DNA from: Corynebacterium tuberculostearicum
GTDB lineage: Bacteria > Actinomycetota > Actinomycetes > Mycobacteriales > Mycobacteriaceae
Reading direction: 5' to 3'
Assembly: GCF_016894265.1 (NCBI RefSeq)
Contig: NZ_CP069791.1
Coordinates: forward strand, 248,001 to 312,000
DNA: 64,000 bases
The notes under the pieces were generated by a model, which did not search any database, was not told where the DNA came from, and was given only the letters and a program-made list of their open reading frames with translations. The position numbers were made by a program, and so were the translations under genes. Position 1 is the first letter of the stretch; each line of letters starts with the position of its first letter. Of the stretch, positions 9,174-17,508 are shown one piece after another.

Positions 9174-10468
9174 CCTTCTTCCCGCTCTCCCCGGCGCACC
9201 GCCTGTTGGTAGATGCGCTCAGAACGCTTCTCAAGGTCGTGCTGGGCGCGGGCTTGGGACTTAGCGGCGGCGTCGGAACGCGGCGGGGCCTGGATATGCC
9301 GCGCGGCGTGCAGGCCCAATTGCAGCTCCTTGGCGCGCAGGATCTCCGCATCGAGCTTGATGCCCAGAATGAGCATCGTATTTGAAAGCCACACGGCCAT
9401 GAATACGGCCATGATGAGGCTGAAGGCGCCATAGACGCTGGCTCCGGCAAAGCGCTGGGTATACAGCGCAAATGCTCCCCACACCACAACATTGGTGCTC
9501 AGTGCTACGACGGAGCCTAGGGTTATCCACCGAAAGCGCGCCGGCCGCACGTTCGGGGAAAAGTGATACAAGATGGCGATCAAGCTCAGCACGATCACCA
9601 CGGTGAGCGGGAAGCGCAGCCAATTCCACACTGGCATGAAGATCCCACCCAAAAAGTCCGCGGTGCCCTGCATCTCCAACTTGCCCGCGAGGGGATCGAT
9701 AACGCTGCTCACGATGGTATCGCGCAGCAGGTTAGCAAAGAGCACGATGACCGCACCGATGACGAGAACAATGGTCAGCCCCCACATCAGCGCCCAGGTG
9801 CGGATGATTCCACGGCCTTCCACTCGCCCATAGACGGTATTGGCCGTGCGCGAGAAGGCGCGCACATAGGCCGAGGCCGCAAAGAGTGAAATCAGCACGG
9901 ATACCACCAGAGCGAAGGTGCCTTGCGCCGTGGAACCAATGATGGAGCCCACCAGTTTTTCGGCCTGCTCCGTCATGGAACTGGGCACGTAGTCCGCAAT
10001 GAATTGCGAGGTTAATTCGTGCACCTCGGCACGTCGCGAGGAGAAAATAAGCGTGGCGATGGAATAGGCAGCCAGCACCGTGGGGGCAAAGGCCATGAGC
10101 GTGAAGTACGTCATCGTGGCCGCACGATCCATCAAGGCATCATGAAAGAAATCGGCCCACACGCGGCGCACCACCAGCCCCCAGCTTTCCTTACGCAAGC
10201 GGTTGCCGCGGGCCAGGGGATCTACTTCCTCGGTATGGCCCGCAATCTTGACCACGGTGGGCGCGGTGCTGGGCACGATCTTATCCGCCCCCTCGTACTC
10301 GGATTCGCTCACCGGAGTGGCCGCGGCGCTCGACGGAGTGCCGGCAGGCGGGCGGCCGGCAGGCTGTTCGCCGGCGGGCTGCTTACCTTCAGGCTGTTCG
10401 GCAGAAGGCAAGTCCCCAGGGGTGCGTGCGGCGCCGGGGGCCTCGGCGGCGTCGTCGAGAGTGCTCAT
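9170..10468 (-). CDS. YihY/virulence factor BrkB family membrane protein
   Basis: Predicted inner-membrane protein of 432 aa. Residues 1-80 are a Pro/Glu/Gly/Ala-rich tail with short imperfect repeats around PAGEQPAGRPPAG. The YihY core follows: RVWADFFHDALMDRAATMTYFTLMAFAPTV starts the first membrane segment, followed by several more, then VYGAFSLIMAVFMAVWLSNTMLILGIKLDAEI. The C-terminal 60 residues are charged. The family was once called RNase BN by mistake; its function is unsettled. It converges on the third acyl-CoA synthetase gene. Confidence 0.88.
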   Translation of the reverse strand: MSTLDDAAEAPGAARTPGDLPSAEQPEGKQPAGEQPAGRPPAGTPSSAAATPVSESEYEGADKIVPSTAPTVVKIAGHTEEVDPLARGNRLRKESWGLVVRRVWADFFHDALMDRAATMTYFTLMAFAPTVLAAYSIATLIFSSRRAEVHELTSQFIADYVPSSMTEQAEKLVGSIIGSTAQGTFALVVSVLISLFAASAYVRAFSRTANTVYGRVEGRGIIRTWALMWGLTIVLVIGAVIVLFANLLRDTIVSSVIDPLAGKLEMQGTADFLGGIFMPVWNWLRFPLTVVIVLSLIAILYHFSPNVRPARFRWITLGSVVALSTNVVVWGAFALYTQRFAGASVYGAFSLIMAVFMAVWLSNTMLILGIKLDAEILRAKELQLGLHAARHIQAPPRSDAAAKSQARAQHDLEKRSERIYQQAVRRGEREEG

Positions 10469-10539
10469 ATTATCCCAGCGTATGCGGTAAAGAATCTATT
10501 TCAGGAAGTGACACTCAGCCGTGATTACACTGGAGAAGC

Positions 10540-11016
10540 ATGACTGACCAGAATGAAAAGAAGCTCAACGTTAAGTCCTTCGAACTCGACCACCGCCTAG
10601 TCAGCGCGCCATATATCCGCGTGGCCGACCGCACGGATTTGGGCGGCGGCGTCGAAATCATCAAGTATGACCTGCGCTTTTGCCAGCCTAACCAGGACCA
10701 CCTGGACACCAAGGCGCTGCACTCGGTGGAGCACATGATGGCAAACTTCATGCGCAATTACACCGATAAGCTCATCGGTTTCGCCCCGATGGGCTGCCGC
10801 ACCGGCTTCTACGCCATCACCAACGGCATGGAACAGGACGAGCTGCTGCGCGCGGTGGAAGGCGCGCTCAACGATATTCTTAACGCTACCGAGGTACCGG
10901 CCGCCAACGAAGAGCAGTGCGGTTGGGGTGCGCACCACAGCTTGGAGGGCGCGCAGGAGGCGGCCCGCGCATTCCTGGGCGCTAAGGATGAGTGGCTCCA
11001 GGTCATGGCGGCCTAA
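10540..11016 (+). CDS. luxS: S-ribosylhomocysteine lyase LuxS
   Basis: Metalloenzyme of 158 aa that splits S-ribosylhomocysteine into homocysteine and DPD, the autoinducer-2 precursor, as part of the activated methyl cycle. The metal ligands are visible: HSVEH (His61, His65) and Cys127 in EEQCGWGAHHS; catalytic Cys86 is in APMGCRTGFY. Length is normal. No pfs gene lies next to it. A hairpin follows the stop. Confidence 0.97.
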   Translation: MTDQNEKKLNVKSFELDHRLVSAPYIRVADRTDLGGGVEIIKYDLRFCQPNQDHLDTKALHSVEHMMANFMRNYTDKLIGFAPMGCRTGFYAITNGMEQDELLRAVEGALNDILNATEVPAANEEQCGWGAHHSLEGAQEAARAFLGAKDEWLQVMAA

Positions 11017-11051
11017 GCGAGTCGCCGGCGCGAGAGGCGCCGAACTGAAAG

Positions 11052-11105
11052 AGCAGCCACGATAGACCCGAAAACCGCGTGGTTAAGGGCGCTATCGTGG
11101 CTGCT
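11052..11105. terminator. Long hairpin between luxS and murB
   Basis: AGCAGCCACGATAG (11052-11065) is a perfect 14-base inverted repeat of CTATCGTGGCTGCT (11092-11105), with a 26-base loop. It lies between convergent luxS and murB, so it can serve as a bidirectional terminator. Flanking T runs are short. Confidence 0.6.
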
Positions 11106-11153
11106 TTGTAGGTTTTATTCCCCAGAGACTCGGGGCGAAAGCGCGCTCGCGCG

Positions 11154-12269
11154 CTACTCGTCGAGGGAAAGGCCTATCCACACGGGTTCTGGCACGAGTT
11201 CCACGCCGAAGGTCTCGTGGACGCCGTCACGGATGGTGCGGGCGAGGTTCACAATATCGGCGGCTGTGGCCTCGCCGCGGTTGGTCAGCGCCAGCGTGTG
11301 CTTCGTCGAGAGCGTGGCCCGGCCGGAGCCCGGGTAGCCCTTGGCAAACCCGGCGCGGTCAATGAGCCAGGCGGCGGAGAGCTTTTCCCGGCCGGTCTCG
11401 GCAGAGGGGTGGCGGGGCATGGAGTCCGCGGTGGCGTCGCCAAGCGAGGCACGGACCTTGGCCTGGACGGCGTCGGCAAGCGCGGAGTCCACCACCGGGT
11501 TGGTGAAGAAGGAGCCGGCGGACCAGGTGTCATGGTCGGTGGGGTCGAGCACCATACCCTTGCCGCGGCGGAGCTTTAAGACCTCCTCGCGGACCTCGGC
11601 CACGGGGCGGCGCTCGCCGGGATTCTGGGTGAGCTGGCCAAAGCGCAGCGGGCGGGAAAGGCCCTCGTTATCGAGCTGCAGCTCCACCTCCAACACCACG
11701 GCGCGGCCGGTGAATTTCAGGTTGGAATAGCGATAGGCCAGCTCCAGGTCGGAGGCGGGGACCCACTCATCGGTATCGGTGCGGCGGTTATAAAGGCGCA
11801 CGCGGGTAAGGACCTCGGAGATCTCCGCGCCATAGGCACCCACATTCTGCACGGGGACCGCGCCCACGGTGCCGGGGATGCCGGAAAGGCACTCGATGCC
11901 GCCCAGGCCGAGCTGCACGGAGCGGGCCACTACGTCATCCCAGACGGCGCCGGCTTGCGCGCGCACCACGCCGGTTTCGGTGTCCATGGAGACCTCGTCG
12001 AAGTCGAGGACGACCGCGACGAGATCCACGGCGCCATCGGCCACCAAGAGGTTGGAGCCGCCGCCAACGACGATGAATTTCACTTCGGCGTGATCAAGGG
12101 CACGCACCACGGCAACGGCGGCCTCCGGCTGCGAGCAGCGCAGTGCGGCCTGCGGTTTTCCGCCTACACGCAGCGTAGTCAGGTCCGCGAAGGTGGCGGC
12201 GGGGTCCAGTTCCACGCCGTCGATCGCTGTGAGCTGTTGCGTCAAAGATTTATCAAGCACGCCTACCAA
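11154..12269 (-). CDS. murB: UDP-N-acetylmuramate dehydrogenase MurB
   Basis: FAD enzyme of 371 aa that reduces UDP-GlcNAc-enolpyruvate to UDP-MurNAc in peptidoglycan synthesis. The FAD-binding half shows TTLRVGGKP, FIVVGGGSNLLVADG and SGIPGTVGAVPVQNVGAYG. The catalytic Ser is in WSAGSFFTNPV and the tail has KHTLALTNRGEATA. The type fits MurB with the extra loop region. The start is uncertain: TTG at 12269 or GTG at 12260, only about 15 bases from the divergent gene. Confidence 0.94.
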   Translation of the reverse strand: MVGVLDKSLTQQLTAIDGVELDPAATFADLTTLRVGGKPQAALRCSQPEAAVAVVRALDHAEVKFIVVGGGSNLLVADGAVDLVAVVLDFDEVSMDTETGVVRAQAGAVWDDVVARSVQLGLGGIECLSGIPGTVGAVPVQNVGAYGAEISEVLTRVRLYNRRTDTDEWVPASDLELAYRYSNLKFTGRAVVLEVELQLDNEGLSRPLRFGQLTQNPGERRPVAEVREEVLKLRRGKGMVLDPTDHDTWSAGSFFTNPVVDSALADAVQAKVRASLGDATADSMPRHPSAETGREKLSAAWLIDRAGFAKGYPGSGRATLSTKHTLALTNRGEATAADIVNLARTIRDGVHETFGVELVPEPVWIGLSLDE

Positions 12270-12284
12270 GGTAGTCTGTTAGGC

Positions 12285-12776
12285 ATGTCAACCCGTAGTG
12301 AAAACACCGTAACCATCAATCAGCCCATCGAAAAGGTTCACAAGGCGCTGCTCACCAAGGAATACTGGGAGTACATCGTGGCCAACCTCTCCCCTGAGGC
12401 GGGCCAGGTGCACGACTTCAGCGATAACGTAGCCACCCTCTTCGAGGTTCTGCCGACCACCCTGCTGCCAGAGGCAGTGCGCGCCATGGTCTCCCAGGAC
12501 CTGAAGGTCAAGCGCGTGGTTACCGTGGGCGAGCTCAACGGCGAGGCTGCTGACGTCAACTACACCGCGGATGTCAAGGGCACCCCGGTTGATTTCAAGG
12601 GCGATATCTCCCTGGCCGGCGAGGGCGAAGTGACCAAGCTGTCCTACGTCAACGAGATTTCCGTCAATATCCCGATGATGGGCGCCGCCATCGAGCCGAA
12701 GGTGGGCGAGTCCCTGGGCGAGCTCTTCGATAACGAGGGCAAGCTGACCGAACAGTGGATCTCTGAGAACGCCTAA
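12285..12776 (+). CDS. DUF2505 domain-containing protein
   Basis: Protein of 163 aa with a START/polyketide-cyclase-like fold: ENTVTINQPIEKVHKALLTKEYW at the start, a beta-rich middle, then AAIEPKVGESLGELFDNEGKLTEQW. There is no signal peptide. The family is common in mycolate-containing actinobacteria; its role is unknown. It is divergent from murB and 20 bases upstream of a methyltransferase-like gene. Confidence 0.8.
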   Translation: MSTRSENTVTINQPIEKVHKALLTKEYWEYIVANLSPEAGQVHDFSDNVATLFEVLPTTLLPEAVRAMVSQDLKVKRVVTVGELNGEAADVNYTADVKGTPVDFKGDISLAGEGEVTKLSYVNEISVNIPMMGAAIEPKVGESLGELFDNEGKLTEQWISENA

Positions 12777-12796
12777 GTTCTAAAGACCCAAAATCT

Positions 12797-13609
12797 ATGG
12801 CCGACCACGCACATAATCTGCGCGCCAGCGCAGCTGCGGGTCGGCCTTTTGGCGTTATTACCCGCGGCACCACCAACCACAACCGGCTGCGGCGCTGCGA
12901 TAGGTGGATGCTCGCGCACCCGGAGATTTCCGCGCTGCTGCGGCATGTGGATACGCCGCTGGCGCTCGATGTGGGCTACGGGGCCTCGCATGCCACCACC
13001 GTGGAGTGGGCAGGCTGGCTGCGCCGGGCGAATCCGCAGGTAGACGTGCGCGGGTTGGAAATCCACCCGGACCGGGTGCTGCCGCCGCGCGATGGCGTGC
13101 GCTTCGAGCTGGGCGGTTTTGAGCTGGCAGGCTACCGGCCGCAGCTGGTGCGCGCGTTTAATGTACTGCGCCAGTATGACGTGGACCAGGTGGAAGAGGC
13201 CTGGCAGACGGTGTGCTCCCGCCTCGCCCCAGGCGGCTTCTTTGTGGAGGGCACCTGCGATGAGCTCGGCCGGCGCGCGGCCTGGTTGCTCCTGGATGCC
13301 CACGGTCCGCGGACGCTCACCCTGGCGTGGGACCCGTTCGATGTGGCGCGCCCCTCCGATATTGCCGAGCGCCTGCCCAAAATCCTCATCCACCGCAATG
13401 TGCCCGGCGAGCCCATCCACGAGCTACTTCAGGCCGCCGACGAGGCCTGGGACCGTGCGGCCGGCTGGGCGCCTTACGGACCGCGCGTGCGCTGGCGTAG
13501 GGCACGCGCCATGCTTGCCGACGTCCCCTTTAACATCCACCCCGTCCGCCGACGCCTGCGCGATAATGTGCTCACCGTGGACTGGGAATCGGTGGCGCCG
13601 CAAGCTTAA
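12797..13609 (+). CDS. SAM-dependent methyltransferase-like protein
   Basis: Protein of 270 aa with a class I methyltransferase pattern: motif I as LALDVGYGASHAT, an acidic residue at the end of strand 2 (RGLEIHPD), and a motif near LAPGGFFVEGTCDE resembling motif VI. The substrate is unknown. In corynebacteria this gene type sits between murB and the LmeA-like gene, as here. The C-terminal 60 residues are Trp/Arg-rich. Confidence 0.7.
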   Translation: MADHAHNLRASAAAGRPFGVITRGTTNHNRLRRCDRWMLAHPEISALLRHVDTPLALDVGYGASHATTVEWAGWLRRANPQVDVRGLEIHPDRVLPPRDGVRFELGGFELAGYRPQLVRAFNVLRQYDVDQVEEAWQTVCSRLAPGGFFVEGTCDELGRRAAWLLLDAHGPRTLTLAWDPFDVARPSDIAERLPKILIHRNVPGEPIHELLQAADEAWDRAAGWAPYGPRVRWRRARAMLADVPFNIHPVRRRLRDNVLTVDWESVAPQA

Positions 13610-13673
13610 AAATGTCCTGCTAACTTCGCCGCAGACTTTGCCCCGCGCCGTCTCATGCGCCACACTGGTACGC

Positions 13674-14522
13674 ATGGCTTCGAAGAAATCGGCGGGTTCA
13701 CTCGCCTGGAAAATCATCATTGGCATCCTCGTAGCACTCCTCGTGCTCATCTTGCTGGCCGAGTTTGGCCTGCGCTGGTTCATCGGCCACCAGATGACCT
13801 CGCAGTTCAACGAGGCCGCTGAGCAAGAGGGCATCCAGGTCAAAGAGGACCCCTCCGTCAGCTTCGGCGGCAGCCCGCTCCTGTTGGGGCTGTTTCAGGG
13901 CTCCATTTCCCAGATGGATATGACCACGCCGTCCACCCTGCAAATCGACGGCACCGAGATCAAGGGCCAGCCTGCCTCCGAGATCCACGTGGAAGATATG
14001 AGCACGGACCAGGACAACCCGGTGGCCGGCAAGCTGCGCGCTTCTACCACCGTGCCGGATGACTACCTGCTGGCGTCCTTCCAGAAGGGCATTTCCGAGC
14101 AGGCAGGCAGCGAGAAGATAGGCAATATGGTGGTTACAGAGATCACCGCCAATGAACAGGACCATGCGCTGGACGTGAAGTTCGCCGGCGGCCTAGCCAA
14201 CCTTTCGCTGGAGCCCACTGCCCACGATGGAAAACTGGAGATCCGCGCCACCGAGGCCTCCATCTTCGGCCTCGAGCTGCCGGACCAGGCCACCGAAGCC
14301 ATCTCCTCCGCGCTGCAAAACGGCATGTCGGATCAGTTCGTAGGCTCGGACATGAACGTCGATTCCGTGGAGGTGCTCGATGGCGAGCTCAAGCTCACCA
14401 TCACCGGCACTGATGTTCCGATGAACGACATGGATAAGCTGGCCGGCGGCGAGGGCACCACCGGCAATGGTGGGGCCAACAATGGCGCGCCGCAGCAGGA
14501 CGCGCAGAAGGAAGCCGCCTAA
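13674..14522 (+). CDS. LmeA-like phospholipid-binding protein (DUF2993)
   Basis: Exported protein of 282 aa: a Lys-rich start, one strong membrane segment (about residues 12-30, KIIIGILVALLVLILLAEFG), then a DUF2993 domain with SFGGSPLLLGLFQGSISQMD. The last 30 residues are Gly/Asn/Gln-rich. In mycobacteria LmeA binds phospholipid and affects mannan elongation; transfer of that role here is inference. The ATG at 13674 follows a 60-base gap after the methyltransferase gene. It overlaps the convergent deoC-like gene by 4 bases. Confidence 0.78.
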   Translation: MASKKSAGSLAWKIIIGILVALLVLILLAEFGLRWFIGHQMTSQFNEAAEQEGIQVKEDPSVSFGGSPLLLGLFQGSISQMDMTTPSTLQIDGTEIKGQPASEIHVEDMSTDQDNPVAGKLRASTTVPDDYLLASFQKGISEQAGSEKIGNMVVTEITANEQDHALDVKFAGGLANLSLEPTAHDGKLEIRATEASIFGLELPDQATEAISSALQNGMSDQFVGSDMNVDSVEVLDGELKLTITGTDVPMNDMDKLAGGEGTTGNGGANNGAPQQDAQKEAA

Positions 14523-15040
14523 ACCAAAGCAACGGGAAATTCGAGGACCGGAAGCGTGGCAGCGGCCAACGCCGGTCCTTTTTTCATGCCTTCTTCACCG
14601 GCACCGGATTCCGCGCGGTCCCCGGCCGCAGAGCTGCGCACAATGAGGCGCTGATAGCCGGCCTGCTGTGCAGCCGTAACCGCGGCATCCGCGGCTTCGG
14701 CCGCATCTGCGCCCACAGCCTCCGGCACGATGAGGCCCAAGCGGGCCGGATCCGGGCAGGCCTCGCGGATGGCGATGAGCTCGGAGAGCACGGCATTGGC
14801 ATCCGTCACGGTCTCATCGAGGCTGACCCACACCTCGCTGGCGCCGGATTGGATGGCCAAGCGCGCCTCAGAGGCCTTGATGAGCGTGTGGTGGCGGCCG
14901 GTGGGATAACCGGCGACGGAGATGATATCGGCCGCGCCGGCCCCCGCGGCGAGGGAAACATGGTGCGGGGAGACCACGACGGTGTTATCGGCGGCGCGGT
15001 CCTTGACCAACGCGGCCGGGGCAGCAAGCAGGTTAAGCAT
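14519..15040 (-). CDS. DeoC-like protein, probably without aldolase activity
   Basis: Protein of 173 aa that looks like a short deoxyribose-phosphate aldolase. Family features are VAGYPTGRH, the SGASEVWVSLDETV segment and VPEAVGADAAEAADAAVTAA. Normal DeoC proteins are about 210-260 aa and use a Schiff-base Lys in a VKTSTG-type motif. Here the equivalent place reads LIVRSSAAG, with Arg in place of Lys. The protein may have a non-catalytic role. It is 1 base overlapped with the DUF2516 gene, forming a run with the next three genes. Confidence 0.6.
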   Translation of the reverse strand: MLNLLAAPAALVKDRAADNTVVVSPHHVSLAAGAGAADIISVAGYPTGRHHTLIKASEARLAIQSGASEVWVSLDETVTDANAVLSELIAIREACPDPARLGLIVPEAVGADAAEAADAAVTAAQQAGYQRLIVRSSAAGDRAESGAGEEGMKKGPALAAATLPVLEFPVALV

Positions 15041-15330
15041 TAGTAGCTGTAATCGCCGTTGATGATGGCCTTGAGCTGCGGGCGCACATCAAACCAGTAC
15101 ACGCCGGTAATGACCGTGCCGATCCAGGACAGGAATGGCATGCCGGTGGCCATCGCTACGGCCGAGCCCGCCAGGAGGCCAACCCACACCCACTTGCCCT
15201 GACGGTCGCCGGCGCGGAAGGCATCCTCGCGCGTGGCGGCGGCAAGCACCGCACCGACGATGGCGGTCAGGGTGAGGATTTGGAAAATGATGGCATCAAA
15301 GCGGAATGCGAGATATAGAAGGATATCCAT
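15040..15330 (-). CDS. DUF2516 family membrane protein
   Basis: Small protein of 96 aa with three hydrophobic segments (about residues 10-32, 46-63 and 66-82) and the tail YWFDVRPQLKAIINGDYSY, typical of the DUF2516 family in actinobacteria. Function unknown. Its stop overlaps the start of the deoC-like gene (TAATG), so the two are coupled. Confidence 0.8.
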   Translation of the reverse strand: MDILLYLAFRFDAIIFQILTLTAIVGAVLAAATREDAFRAGDRQGKWVWVGLLAGSAVAMATGMPFLSWIGTVITGVYWFDVRPQLKAIINGDYSY

Positions 15331-15335
15331 GCAGA

Positions 15336-15773
15336 TTAATTCTTCGGGTCGTCGGTATCGATTACTTCGCCATCGATAATATTATCGCCCTGCGAAGGAG
15401 CCGAATTCTGGCCGGGGCGCGCGCCGTTCTTCTTTTCCGCGCGACGGGCCTGGGCGGAATTATAGGCATCCATAACGCCCCCACGGGTCTCCTGATAGGC
15501 GGTGGAGAACTTGCCCTTGGCGTCAGCGAAAGACGCGGACTCGCGGGTGCCGTCCGCGGCCTTCTTCAAGGAAGCACCAAATTCCTTCGCGGTGGCGGTG
15601 GCCTTGTCCACTAGGCCATCCTTGCCGGTGGCGCCGTAGGGGCTTTGTGCCTGCGCGCCATGAGCGTGCTGGGTGCGCTCTTCTTGCAGGCGGCCGCCGA
15701 AGTCCTTGGCTACCTCAAAAGCAGCGCTGCCGGCATCCTTCAGGGAATCGAAAATCTTCTTATTATCACTCAT
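15336..15773 (-). CDS. Hypothetical corynebacterial helical protein
   Basis: Hydrophilic protein of 145 aa. It starts MSDNKKIFDSLKDAGSAAF, is rich in Ala, Lys and Gln, has two amphipathic helical stretches (residues 5-35 and 55-100) and ends DNIIDGEVIDTDDPKN. No signal peptide or membrane segment. It sits between DUF445 and DUF2516 genes, 5 bases from the latter. This looks like a genus-conserved family of unknown role, but I cannot confirm that without a search. Confidence 0.65.
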   Translation of the reverse strand: MSDNKKIFDSLKDAGSAAFEVAKDFGGRLQEERTQHAHGAQAQSPYGATGKDGLVDKATATAKEFGASLKKAADGTRESASFADAKGKFSTAYQETRGGVMDAYNSAQARRAEKKNGARPGQNSAPSQGDNIIDGEVIDTDDPKN

Positions 15774-15792
15774 TGCTCATTACTCCTTGTGT

Positions 15793-17139
15793 CTAAGCAC
15801 CAAAGATAAGGTGGTTGATCGCGAATATCACCAATCCTGCCAGGGAACCGACGATAGTGCCGTTTAAACGAATAAACTGCAGGTCCTTGCCCACCATGAG
15901 CTCGATATTGTGGGAGGCTTCCTCCGCATCCCAACGCTTGATGGTCTCCGGGATAATCGCGATAATTTCCGGCGCGAATTTCTCCACCGCGTAGCGCGCG
16001 GCCTTGTCCACGAGCGCATTGGCCTGGGCCAAGAACTCGGAGTCCTCGAGCAGGCGGTGCGCCAACTCCTTTACCTTCGCCGTAATCTTCTGGCGCAGGA
16101 AGGACTCTGGGTCATTGAGCTGGTCAATAAGCGTGGTGGATACCGTGCGCCACATGGCCGCCGGTGCCTGCTGGGCTTGGTCGGAGGCGAGCATCTCTTG
16201 CTTGATGCCCTCAATGCGCCCGCGCATGTCCTCGTCCCACTGCAGATCCGAGGCCAGCTTGGACAGGTTGCGGCGAATGGCCAGGCGGGCCTCGTGGTTG
16301 CCATTGCGGCGCACCTCATCGGCGAATTCTACGAGCTCGGTATAGACCTTCTCCCCCACCATCTCGCGGGCAAAGCGCGGCGCCCATCCCGGCATGCGCT
16401 CGTCGATGGCGGTGACCACGGTGGGCTCCATGCTCAGAATCTTGCCGTGCGCCCACTCAATGAGGTCGTCTTCCAGCGGACGAGCCTTGCCGTCAGCAAT
16501 ATAGCCCTCCAGCAACCTACCCAGCGGTGGGCCCCACTCTGGTTCGGCCAGGCGGTCCATGACTTGGGTGCGGATGAATTGCTCTGCCTCTTCGGGGTCG
16601 AGATCCTCCACCACGCTGGCGGCGCGCTCGCCAATCCACGCGGAGACCTCCTCCGCCTTGCCGGGCTCCACACCCTGGCGTGCCAGCCATAGCGGCAGCT
16701 CCGCCTCCCGCACCTTGGCGCTAAGCGCATCCGCGGTAAGGAAGTTCTCCTCCACAAAGTCACTTAAGGCATCGCCCACGCGGTCCTTATTATTCGGAAT
16801 CAGCGCCGTATGCGGGATGGGCAGCCCCAACGGCCGGCGGAATAGCGCGGTCACCGCAAACCAGTCCGCCAGACCGCCCACCATGCCGGCCTCCGCCGCT
16901 GCGCGCACGTAGCCCACCCAGACGGGAGCCCCGCTTTCCGACGCCTGCCACCACGAACACCCCAAAAAGATCACCGCCGCACCAATCAGGAACGACAGCG
17001 CAATCGCTTTCCAACGGCGCAGATCCGCCCGCCGCGCCTCCTGGTTGCCAGCCTGCGGAACGGGAGCAGCACCCGACGATGCCGGCTCCAGTGCCGATGC
17101 GGCTGCCGATTCGAGGCCTTCGTCCGCGCGGTGCGTCAT
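15793..17139 (-). CDS. DUF445 family membrane protein
   Basis: Protein of 448 aa. After a 40-residue polar start there is a membrane segment (AIALSFLIGAAVIFLGCSWW), then VRAAAEAGMVGGLADWFAVTALFRRPLGLPIPHTALIPNNKDR, the DUF445 signature. A long helical middle follows and the end is again hydrophobic: LQFIRLNGTIVGSLAGLVIFAINHLIFG. Function unknown; some family members are called YjiN. It is the last gene of the chromosomal block before mobile DNA. Confidence 0.88.
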   Translation of the reverse strand: MTHRADEGLESAAASALEPASSGAAPVPQAGNQEARRADLRRWKAIALSFLIGAAVIFLGCSWWQASESGAPVWVGYVRAAAEAGMVGGLADWFAVTALFRRPLGLPIPHTALIPNNKDRVGDALSDFVEENFLTADALSAKVREAELPLWLARQGVEPGKAEEVSAWIGERAASVVEDLDPEEAEQFIRTQVMDRLAEPEWGPPLGRLLEGYIADGKARPLEDDLIEWAHGKILSMEPTVVTAIDERMPGWAPRFAREMVGEKVYTELVEFADEVRRNGNHEARLAIRRNLSKLASDLQWDEDMRGRIEGIKQEMLASDQAQQAPAAMWRTVSTTLIDQLNDPESFLRQKITAKVKELAHRLLEDSEFLAQANALVDKAARYAVEKFAPEIIAIIPETIKRWDAEEASHNIELMVGKDLQFIRLNGTIVGSLAGLVIFAINHLIFGA

Positions 17140-17236
17140 GAGTTCTCCTTGGGTTGGGAAGGTGTATTCGGATTTCGGCTATTAAGCCTAGTGCGTACTT
17201 AAAAGCACTCGACCTCTGCCTTCAGTAGTTAAGTTT

Positions 17237-17491
17237 ATGAACGAAGAATGTGAGCATCATCCTGAAGTCAGGTTCCTTGGAAGGCGTCTTAGAGTACCTA
17301 GGGGTTCAGGAAACCACATTTTCGCTAGAACTCGGTTCATTAATTATGGACGCCTGTCAATGCCCTCTTCGAGTTCAAAATTGATCCTCACGGAAACAGC
17401 CCGCACGTCCGGTGTCGACGATGCCACGGACGAGTTCTTCCCGTTCATTGACGCCATTGACCTTGCCAAGCAATTATTGGGCCTGGCCTAA
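17237..17491 (+). CDS. Short ORF at the chromosome/mobile DNA border
   Basis: An 84-codon frame with the ending DEFFPFIDAIDLAKQLLGLA. I do not recognise it. It lies in the 370-base gap between DUF445 and the IS256-family element. Directly after it, ACGGCTCGTTAGGCTGCC matches the start of a plasmid repeat seen again near 46571, so the ORF may be plasmid-derived or a remnant. No clear ribosome binding site. Confidence 0.3.
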   Translation: MNEECEHHPEVRFLGRRLRVPRGSGNHIFARTRFINYGRLSMPSSSSKLILTETARTSGVDDATDEFFPFIDAIDLAKQLLGLA

Positions 17492-17508
17492 CGGCTCGTT
17501 AGGCTGCC

